This document shows positions 30,960-36,731 of a stretch of DNA of 36,731 bases, piece after piece (within the stretch, counting starts at the first letter, position 1; each line of letters begins with the position of its first letter). The stretch covers positions 1 through 36,731 of the forward strand of contig PNAS01000067.1 of the NCBI GenBank assembly GCA_003169695.1, read 5' to 3'. Under the pieces are notes generated by a model, which was not told where the DNA came from, did not search any database, and worked only from the letters and a program-made list of their open reading frames with translations. This DNA is from Spartobacteria bacterium. Its GTDB lineage: Bacteria > Verrucomicrobiota > Verrucomicrobiia > Chthoniobacterales > UBA10450. The translations under genes and the position numbers were made by a program.

Positions 30960-31916
30960 TCAGATTTGGTCCGCGTTTCGAGCCTGCCTTCGCGTGGCAA
31001 GCATCGACACGGTAATCGTGATCGCCAGAATGACGATGATCACGACAAGAGAGATCCAATTTCGAATCGGAAAATGATCGGCCACGATCATTTTTGTCCC
31101 GACGAAACCCAGAATGATGGCGAGGCCGATTTTGAGGTAAATGAAGCGATCGACCATGCGCGCGAGCAGGAAGTAGAGCGAGCGCAATCCCAGGATAGCG
31201 CAGATGTTCGAGGTGTAGACTATGAACTGATCGGTTGTGATCGCGAACACGGCCGGGATGGAATCGACGGCGAAGATAAGATCCATGACGTCGACCAAAA
31301 TCAAAACCAGCACGAGCGGCGTGAACATGAGCTGGCCGCGACCGGCCGTGCCTCCGCGGCGGACGCGGACGACAAAACGGCGCCCGTGGAATTCGCGCGT
31401 GATGGGCAGCATTTTGCGGCAGAAACGCATGAAGAAATTTTTCTCGAAATCGAGCGTTGCATCGCGATCGAAGAGCATGCGCAAACCGGTCAGGAGGAGA
31501 AAGGCGCCGAAGATGTAGAGGACAAAATGAAACCGCTCCACCAGCGTCACGCCCAACCAGATCATCACGCCGCGCATGACGAGCGCTCCGAGAATTCCCC
31601 AGACCAGGACGCGATGTTGCGAGCGGGGAGAGACTCGAAAGTAGGTAAAAATGAGGACAAAAACGAAGATGTTATCGACACTCAATGAGTATTCGATGAC
31701 GTAGCCGGTCAGAAAATCGAGACCGTCCTCGCCGCCTTTGGACTTCCAGACCAGGACGTTAAAAGCGAGTGAGAGAGCGACCCAAATCAGGCTGCGCAGG
31801 ATCGCCGCGCGCATGCTCAATTCACGAGCGCGGCGCTTGAAACTGATCAGGTCGACAGCCAGGGCCATGAAGACGCCCACGTGGAAGGCCACCCAAAACC
31901 AGATGCTCGTGGACAC
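30960..31916 (-). CDS. terC: TerC family integral membrane protein
   Basis: From GTG 31916 (MSTSIWFWVAFHVGVFMALAVDL) the protein has 318 residues and 7-9 membrane segments. Conserved TerC features are the ALAVDLISFKRRARELSMRAAILRS loop, GYVIEYSLSVDNIFVFVLIF (helix with SxDN) and VVDVMDLIFAVDSIPAVFAIT (helix with DSIPA), the acidic metal-binding helices of the family. TerC/Alx proteins handle metal ions, notably Mn2+ export under alkaline or metal stress, and are linked to tellurite resistance. The open frame reaches 32024, but the first 36 residues of that extension are not family-like and overlap the promoter of the divergent GreA-fusion gene, so GTG 31916 is preferred. The arrangement with TIGR04073 looks operonic. 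Confidence 0.93.
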   Translation of the reverse strand: MSTSIWFWVAFHVGVFMALAVDLISFKRRARELSMRAAILRSLIWVALSLAFNVLVWKSKGGEDGLDFLTGYVIEYSLSVDNIFVFVLIFTYFRVSPRSQHRVLVWGILGALVMRGVMIWLGVTLVERFHFVLYIFGAFLLLTGLRMLFDRDATLDFEKNFFMRFCRKMLPITREFHGRRFVVRVRRGGTAGRGQLMFTPLVLVLILVDVMDLIFAVDSIPAVFAITTDQFIVYTSNICAILGLRSLYFLLARMVDRFIYLKIGLAIILGFVGTKMIVADHFPIRNWISLVVIIVILAITITVSMLATRRQARNADQI

Positions 31917-32053
31917 GGCGCAGACCGTTCCATGCAGAGCACTCGGTCGCAATCGCAAAGCTTTTCGCAGTCGATCGCGACGAGCGCAAACGCCTCGTGT
32001 CGGACACTTTTCTCTCGCCAACATCGGCGTTCTTCGTAGCTTGTCCGACCCGC

Positions 32054-33946
32054 ATGGATGCCGAATTAGAAAAGCTCGTCGAATCCGGAAAACTCACCGC
32101 CCGTGCCGCGGACCAACTCGAAAAACTCAAACCCGGGACCTTTTGTCTGCACAAAAGTTGGGGCTTCGGTCGCGTGGCCGAATGGAATCTTCTCCTCAAT
32201 CAAATCCTGATCGATTTCCTGGGAAAGAAGGCACACGGAATGCAGTTGAACTACGCCGCCGAGAATCTCACCGTCATCCCTCCGGAACATTTTCTCGCGA
32301 AAAAAGCAAACGATCTTAAGTCCATCAAAGAGCTCGTGAAGAAGGATCCCGCAGCTCTCATGCGGAACATTCTGGAGAGCCTCGGCGGCGCAGCCACTGT
32401 CACGCAAATCAGCCAGCTAATGCTCGGCGATATTTTCACCGAGGCCGAATGGAAACGATGGTGGGATTCCACGAAGAAGCTTTTAAATAAGGACGGCCAT
32501 TTCCTTATCCCGACCAAGAAGAGCGAGCCGATCGAATTGCGGGCCGAGAAGGTTTCGCGGGCGAACGAGTTGATCGCTTTTTTTGGCCAGGCGCGCCAGC
32601 CGAAGGAGCAGGCGGCCGCGCTCGATCAAATCATCAAGTTTCACACCGAATTCGACAAACCTGAGACGCAGTTGCAGCCGATCATCAATACGATCGAAGA
32701 GGCGGCTGCGCGGAATCAGCGGCTCAATCCTGCGCTTGTTTTCGAGCTGGTAATGGCGCGTGATGATTTGATCGAGGGCTGTCCACAACTCAAGACCACG
32801 AACCCCGATCTGACTTTGAATCGCTTGATCGCCCAGGAGGAAACCCGCCTGGTCACGATCCTGCCGAAGGTTCCAGCCGGTAAGGAACGCCGTGTCCTGC
32901 ACGCGCTGCCGGCGGCGCTGGGCCCTGGCTGGACGGTTCGTGGATTGCAATTGATGCAGAGCAATCACGCGCGGGCGGTCTTGCAGATCCCGCGTGTTTT
33001 TGCGGAGGCGGGAATGCAGGGCGAGTTGCGCGCGTTCTTGCATCGCGGGATTCGCGAGCACTCCGTTACCAGTGAAGCGTTGGTCTGGCTTTGCAAAGAA
33101 CGCACGGGCGAATGGCGCGAATTGATCACGCCTGATTTGCTCGGCGCGATTTTGTCGGCGCTCGAGCGCGACCAGCACAACGAGAACAGTCGCGGGAGTA
33201 AGCTGCGCGATCTGTTGCTGGACGATCGCGAATTGATTCCCGATATGTTTTCCGGCACCGAGCTTGGCGTGGCCCGCGATGCCATGCGCCGCCTGATGCT
33301 CACGCCGGTTTTTGATGAGCTGACGAAGCGCTCGCTCCTCGCCCGCATCATCAAGCTCTTTCCGGAACTGGAAAGCGTGATCACGGGCGAACAAAAGGAA
33401 GAGAAGAGCGACGCGCTGATTGTTTCCTGGAGCAGCCTCGACAAACGCAAAGCCGAATACGAAGACCTCGTGAAAAAGAAGATTCCGGAGAACAGCAAAG
33501 AGATCGGGGTCGCGCGTTCCTATGGCGATCTGCGGGAAAATTTTGAGTTCAAGGCTGCGAAGGAAATGCAGGCCGTGCTGATGCGGCGGAAATCAGAGTT
33601 GGAAGCCGCGCTCCATCGCGCGCGCGGTACGGCTTTCGAAAGTCCGGACACGACGCAAGTTTCGATCGGAACGATCGTCGCTCTCCGCGATTCCGATTCC
33701 GGCAAGGAAGAGATTTACACCGTCCTTGGCGCGTGGGACGGCGATCCGGAGCGCGGCATCATCTCCTACCAGACCGCGATCGGTCAGGTCTTGCTCGGAC
33801 ATAAGCTTGGCGAAGTCGTCACGCTGACCGACGACAACGAGACCCGGCGGTTCGCCATCATTTCGATCGAGCCCGCGCCGGTCGATGTGACTGCTCCGGA
33901 GCGCTCGCTCACCGAGGTCCCGGCTGAGCCTGTCGCGGCAGAATAA
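32054..33946 (+). CDS. GreA-domain protein with a long helical N-terminal region
   Basis: From ATG 32054 (MDAELEKLVESGKL) the protein has 630 residues. The C-terminal portion (about 476-606) is a full GreA/GreB unit: a coiled-coil tip with VARSYGDLRENFEFKAAKEMQ, where Asp492 and Glu495 match the acidic residues that GreA inserts into RNA polymerase, then the FKBP-like domain (GTIVALRDSDSGKEEIYTVLG, SYQTAIGQVLLGHKLGEVVTL). The preceding 470 residues are mostly helical, with KLKPGTFCLHKSWGFGRVAEW near the start, reminiscent of transcription-coupling Tudor-like modules. Such fusions are seen in Verrucomicrobia and relatives. Probable role: transcript cleavage or elongation factor with extra binding surface. 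It is divergent from terC. A GTG at 31997 would add 19 residues. Confidence 0.88.
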   Translation: MDAELEKLVESGKLTARAADQLEKLKPGTFCLHKSWGFGRVAEWNLLLNQILIDFLGKKAHGMQLNYAAENLTVIPPEHFLAKKANDLKSIKELVKKDPAALMRNILESLGGAATVTQISQLMLGDIFTEAEWKRWWDSTKKLLNKDGHFLIPTKKSEPIELRAEKVSRANELIAFFGQARQPKEQAAALDQIIKFHTEFDKPETQLQPIINTIEEAAARNQRLNPALVFELVMARDDLIEGCPQLKTTNPDLTLNRLIAQEETRLVTILPKVPAGKERRVLHALPAALGPGWTVRGLQLMQSNHARAVLQIPRVFAEAGMQGELRAFLHRGIREHSVTSEALVWLCKERTGEWRELITPDLLGAILSALERDQHNENSRGSKLRDLLLDDRELIPDMFSGTELGVARDAMRRLMLTPVFDELTKRSLLARIIKLFPELESVITGEQKEEKSDALIVSWSSLDKRKAEYEDLVKKKIPENSKEIGVARSYGDLRENFEFKAAKEMQAVLMRRKSELEAALHRARGTAFESPDTTQVSIGTIVALRDSDSGKEEIYTVLGAWDGDPERGIISYQTAIGQVLLGHKLGEVVTLTDDNETRRFAIISIEPAPVDVTAPERSLTEVPAEPVAAE

Positions 33947-34026
33947 GAGCGGCAGCAATGTCCGCGACGATCGCCTTGAATCTGCTTGCTGCGGAACCTT
34001 GCGGGGCCGGATAATCGCGCACTCCC

Positions 34027-34452
34027 ATGAATAACAAGATTAACCATTTGGCGGTTTGGATCCTGGTCGTGGTGCATCAGTTGATCGGCTTCGGTTGGTA
34101 CGCCTTTTTCGGGGAGCTCTGGTTGAGTTATCACGCCAGGACGATGACCGACATCGAGCGGACGCATGACTTTGTGCCGTATCTCGTGGCAATTGCAGCT
34201 TCGATCGCCGTCAATTATGCTTTGGCGTGGTTGATCAGCCGGCTCAATGTCACGACCGCCGCTGCGGGTTTGAGAATCGCGATCGTCTGCTGGTTCGCTT
34301 TTCTGTTTCTTGAATTCGCGACTGTCTCTGCATTCTCTGCCTTCGAGACGAATCCCTGGCCTCTCGTTTTCATCAACATGGGTCGGCCTTTCCTCGCATT
34401 CGCTTTGAGCGGCTTTGTCCTCGGTGCGTGGCAAAAGCGAGCTGGACCGTAG
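34027..34452 (+). CDS. DUF1761 family membrane protein
   Basis: A 141-residue protein with four membrane segments: LAVWILVVVHQLIGFGWYAFF, FVPYLVAIAASIAVNYALAWLI, AAGLRIAIVCWFAFLFLEF and PFLAFALSGFVLGAW. The pattern of a first helix followed by GFGWYAFFGELWL and the conserved Asn in SIAVNYALA are typical of DUF1761. The function is unknown. It lies 80 bp after the GreA-fusion gene and 137 bp before lpxD; no Shine-Dalgarno sequence is visible before ATG 34027. Confidence 0.8.
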   Translation: MNNKINHLAVWILVVVHQLIGFGWYAFFGELWLSYHARTMTDIERTHDFVPYLVAIAASIAVNYALAWLISRLNVTTAAAGLRIAIVCWFAFLFLEFATVSAFSAFETNPWPLVFINMGRPFLAFALSGFVLGAWQKRAGP

Positions 34453-34589
34453 CGAACCTGTGCGGGGAAAGCGGGGCTTCTGCCGAGCCGAGAGGCGGCG
34501 GCTCAGCAGGAGCTCTCCGTCCTCATAAGGCACCGTCCCCGAAAACGAGCGGCCTTTATTCTTCCCGCCAATCCTTTACACTCTGAGCG

Positions 34590-35573
34590 ATGTCCGTCGT
34601 TTCCGTAGGAAAAATCGTAGATTTCGTGGGTGGCGATTATGTGGGAGACCGAAAGAGGTCGGTCAGAGCAGTTGCGCCGCTGGCGCAAGCCAGCCGCGAT
34701 CAACTAAGCTTCCTCAGCAATCGCAAATACGCCGCGCAACTGGCCCAGACAAAGGCAGGCGCCATTCTGGTGCCGCGAAATCTGGAAGGCAAGAACGATC
34801 GGTGGATCCGCGTCGATGATCCTTACTTCGCGATCGCGCAAATTATGACGCGCTGGTTTTCGGCGCGGCCCATGCCGAAGGGGGTTTCGCCGAAGGCTTC
34901 CATTGCGGCGAGTGCAAGGTTGGGCACAAATGTGGCCGTCGGCCCGTTCTCTACGATTGGAGATAGTGTTGTCATCGGGGACAACGTTGCGATTTTCCAA
35001 AATGTCTCGGTCGAAGCCGGATCCACGCTCGGAGACGATTCGATCATCTATCCCAACGTAGTCATTTATGACGGCACGCGCATTGGTCGCCGGTGCATCA
35101 TCCACGCGGGGGTCATCATCGGCTCCGATGGGTACGGCTTCGCCATGCACGATGGCAAGCATCACAAGATCCCGCAGATCGGTATCGTCCGGATCGAGGA
35201 TGACGTGGAGATTGGGGCTGGGACAACGATCGATCGCGCGGCCCTGGGCGAAACGGTGATAGGCGAGGGGACGAAAATCGACAACCTGGTGCAGATTGGG
35301 CACAACGTGAAAATCGGGAAACATTGTCTGCTCGTTTCGCAGGTCGGTGTCGCGGGTTCCACCGAGCTGGGCGATCATGTTTTTGTGGCGGGGCAAAGCG
35401 GGTTCTCCGGCCACCTCAAGATTGGTCATCGCGTCCAGGTCGCCGCGAAAAGCGCCGTGCTCGAAGACGTGCCCGACGACACCAAGGTCATGGGCTCGCC
35501 CGCCATGCCATTCAATGAGTTCGCGCGTCGCCAAGCCGCGCTAAAACGTCTCGCTCAAAGAAAACCCCTGTAG
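34590..35573 (+). CDS. lpxD: UDP-3-O-(3-hydroxyacyl)glucosamine N-acyltransferase
   Basis: A 327-residue LpxD. The N-terminal uridine-binding domain ([37 protein letters not shown], about 26-62) is followed by about ten hexapeptide repeats of the left-handed beta helix. The core catalytic block is [20 protein letters not shown], then [38 protein letters not shown], with His238 at the position of the catalytic His239 of E. coli LpxD. A C-terminal helix ([13 protein letters not shown]) completes the fold. The enzyme adds the second 3-hydroxyacyl chain in lipid A synthesis, confirming a Gram-negative envelope. It stands alone, away from lpxA/lpxB/fabZ. Confidence 0.96.
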   Translation: MSVVSVGKIVDFVGGDYVGDRKRSVRAVAPLAQASRDQLSFLSNRKYAAQLAQTKAGAILVPRNLEGKNDRWIRVDDPYFAIAQIMTRWFSARPMPKGVSPKASIAASARLGTNVAVGPFSTIGDSVVIGDNVAIFQNVSVEAGSTLGDDSIIYPNVVIYDGTRIGRRCIIHAGVIIGSDGYGFAMHDGKHHKIPQIGIVRIEDDVEIGAGTTIDRAALGETVIGEGTKIDNLVQIGHNVKIGKHCLLVSQVGVAGSTELGDHVFVAGQSGFSGHLKIGHRVQVAAKSAVLEDVPDDTKVMGSPAMPFNEFARRQAALKRLAQRKPL

Positions 35574-35581
35574 TCGCAAGA

Positions 35582-35639
35582 GTAGCGCAAGCTTCCAGCT
35601 TGCGTCGGAATTGGTTCGCAAGCTGGAAGCTTGCGCTAC
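35582..35639. repeat. Perfect 23-bp inverted repeat between convergent genes
   Basis: Arms GTAGCGCAAGCTTCCAGCTT-GCG (35582-35604) and its exact complement (35617-35639) flank a 12-base loop. Each arm is itself partly palindromic (GCAAGCTTCC/AGCTTGC). It lies between the stops of lpxD and ferritin, so it could act as a bidirectional terminator, but lack of a T-tract and the internal symmetry suggest a dispersed mobile palindrome. Confidence 0.85.
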
Positions 35640-35676
35640 ATTGACGCGAGACTCTGTCGAGCGGAGGAATTTCCTG

Positions 35677-36189
35677 TCACTCCTTGGCCGGCCCCGCCAT
35701 CGTCTTCACACCCACACGGGCGAGGTATTCCTCCACCTGCAGAAGATTGTCCGCGCCGCGTTGGACAATTTTCAGGAGATTATCCATTGACGACACCTCT
35801 TCCAGCTGCTCGGTCAGGAACCACTGCAGAAAATTAATCGTGATGTAGTCATTTTCCGAGCGTGCCAATTCGACGAGGGCATTGATCTGGTGCGTCACCT
35901 TCACTTCCTGATCGAGTGAAAGCTTGATCGCGGCCTCTGCCGTCTTGAAGCTGGCCTGGGGCGCGTCGATCGCCGGAATCACCGTCCGCCCTCCGGCATC
36001 CACCACATATTTGATGAAGCGCATCGCGTGCTCTTTCTCCTCTTCCGCCTGCTCAAAAAAATGCTGGGACAACTGCGGGAGCGCGTCCGCTGCGAAATGG
36101 GCCGCGATCGCGACATATTGCAACGACGCGCCGAACTCATTGCCAATTTGTTCGTTGATGGCATCGATAACTTTCTTGCTGATTAGCAT
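35677..36189 (-). CDS. ftn: Non-haem ferritin
   Basis: A 170-residue four-helix ferritin. Ferroxidase ligands are visible: Glu18 (helix A), Glu51 and His54 in AEEEKEHAMRF (ExxH, helix B), Tyr25 nearby, Glu94-region DQEVKVTHQI, and the QWFLTEQLEEVSSM helix with its conserved Gln/Glu pair. The sequence resembles prokaryotic Ftn rather than bacterioferritin, since no haem-binding Met is evident at the usual place. It stores iron as ferrihydrite inside 24-mers. The start ATG 36189 follows AAAGG on the minus strand. Upstream is the rRNA operon terminator, so the gene has its own promoter, presumably between 36190 and 36289. Confidence 0.95.
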   Translation of the reverse strand: MLISKKVIDAINEQIGNEFGASLQYVAIAAHFAADALPQLSQHFFEQAEEEKEHAMRFIKYVVDAGGRTVIPAIDAPQASFKTAEAAIKLSLDQEVKVTHQINALVELARSENDYITINFLQWFLTEQLEEVSSMDNLLKIVQRGADNLLQVEEYLARVGVKTMAGPAKE

Positions 36190-36289
36190 GGGAGCCTTTC
36201 GGTGACGGAATCTCTTGCTCTAGCCCATGATGGGCCCGCACTCAATGGCGACTTGGGGAACGCCTCGCGGATGCTTGGATGATGCATCG

Positions 36290-36326
36290 AAAAAAAGACC
36301 CGGCTCATTGTTTCCAACGAGCCGGG
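36290..36326 (-). terminator. Rho-independent terminator of the rRNA operon
   Basis: On the minus strand CCCGGCTC (36326-36319) and GAGCCGGG (36306-36299) form a perfect GC-rich 8-bp stem, extended by a short inner stem, followed by TCTTTTTTT (36298-36290). It sits about 7 bases past the 5S gene, the classical position. Confidence 0.93.
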
Positions 36327-36332
36327 CCGTAA

Positions 36333-36449
36333 TTCTGGCGACGTCCTACTCTCGCACAACCTATCGTCGCACTACCATCGGGGCTGCAGCGTTTCACTTC
36401 CGTGTTCGGAATGGGAACGGGTGGGGCCACTGCGCTATGATCACCAGAA
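36333..36449 (-). rRNA. rrf: 5S ribosomal RNA
   Basis: The minus strand contains the core 5S features: a 5' CTGGTGATCATAGCGCAGTG start, the conserved loop-B/C segment CCCACCCGTTCCCATTCCGA followed by ACACGGAAGTGAAACGC, then CCGATGGTAGTGCGA and a 3' end (GAGAGTAGGACGTCGCCAG) that pairs with the 5' end. Length is about 115-117 bases. The exact ends are estimated from that terminal pairing. Confidence 0.95.
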
Positions 36450-36731
36450 GGCTGACGCCTTCGATTACAGATTGAAGATTTCAGATTGCAGATTGGTGCC
36501 GGCAACGTGCTTTCCTCAACGTGCGTCAGAGTTTCTGATGATCTACGTCGTTAGTTTTTTAAAAGAACCGTTTTCAAATCGTCAATCTGAGATCTGAAAT
36601 TCCGCCGATTCTCTGATGTCTACATACAGGAAGTGTTCCGCATTTTAAGGCTTCGTTTTGTTAATTTAGAAGTCATTCCCCTCAATTTGCCGTCGCGTCA
36701 GGTTTGACGCCGACGCGACGGGTTAATTGAA
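36450..36731 (-). other. 23S-5S intergenic spacer (partial)
   Basis: No coding frame and no 23S 3'-end sequence is recognised within these 282 bp, so the 23S gene must end beyond the window. Two structures stand out. A 19-base inverted repeat with two mismatches (36477-36495 and 36583-36601) is built from CAGATTG units. A perfect 10-bp hairpin (CCGTCGCGTC 36690-36699 with GACGCGACGG 36712-36721) is flanked by CAATT/AATTG. Confidence 0.75.

Noticed and set aside
31917..32024. N-terminal extension of TerC to ATG 32024
   Set aside because: The added residues are Arg-rich and unlike TerC; it would overlap the promoter of the divergent GreA-fusion gene.

Overview
The window looks like chromosomal DNA of a Gram-negative soil bacterium, most likely a member of the Verrucomicrobiota (Chthoniobacter/Udaeobacter-like). 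This is inferred from four things: a high-GC genome with lpxD (lipid A, so an outer membrane), a TIGR04073-type exosortase-associated protein, a GreA-type domain fused to a long helical N-terminal region, and many short palindromic repeats between genes. Many genes lack a strong Shine-Dalgarno sequence, and GTG starts are common.

Positions 1 to about 15,800 form a metal and stress island. It holds a Mg2+-importing P-type ATPase with a fructose/nitrogen-type PTS EIIA domain behind it, a multicopper oxidase plus DoxX unit, a PadR regulator with a palindrome in front of it, a ChrA chromate transporter, an MFS exporter, a CsoR-type Cu(I) sensor, a divergent Nramp transporter, a zinc alcohol dehydrogenase, a two-domain PRC-barrel protein and a TPCP-type P1B ATPase. 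The island is scarred. A segment of about 260 bp carrying the csoR promoter and 5' end occurs twice (3485 and 9582). One copy is a dead csoR; the other joins a truncated M28 peptidase gene to an intact csoR. Fragments of an outer-membrane-type protein gene and of a phosphoketolase gene are also present.

Positions 15,981 to 21,840 hold a tightly coupled pair, a putative zinc metallopeptidase and a D-Ala-D-Ala-ligase-like ATP-grasp enzyme, then a membrane-anchored hypothetical protein, a GT39/ArnT-like glycosyltransferase and a YefM/YoeB toxin-antitoxin pair. The first 26 codons of the metallopeptidase gene, with its upstream flank, occur three times here (17941, 18941, 20765), each still encoding the same short peptide from an ATG. 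This is the least explained structure in the window.

Positions 21,945 to 36,189 are more ordinary chromosome: an orphan ADOP/MacB-type permease, an outer-membrane-type protein paralogous to the fragment near 10,000, a membrane histidine kinase, an RNA m5U methyltransferase, a MASE1 hybrid histidine kinase, a TIGR04073 protein, TerC, the GreA-fusion protein, a DUF1761 protein, LpxD and ferritin. REP-like elements lie at 28154 and 30419, with a related one at 19084. A perfect 23-bp inverted repeat separates the convergent lpxD and ferritin genes.

The right end is the tail of an rRNA operon on the minus strand: a 5S rRNA gene (about 36333-36449) followed by a textbook rho-independent terminator. 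At least 280 bp of spacer lies between 5S and the 23S gene expected beyond the window. No tRNA gene and no CRISPR array were seen.
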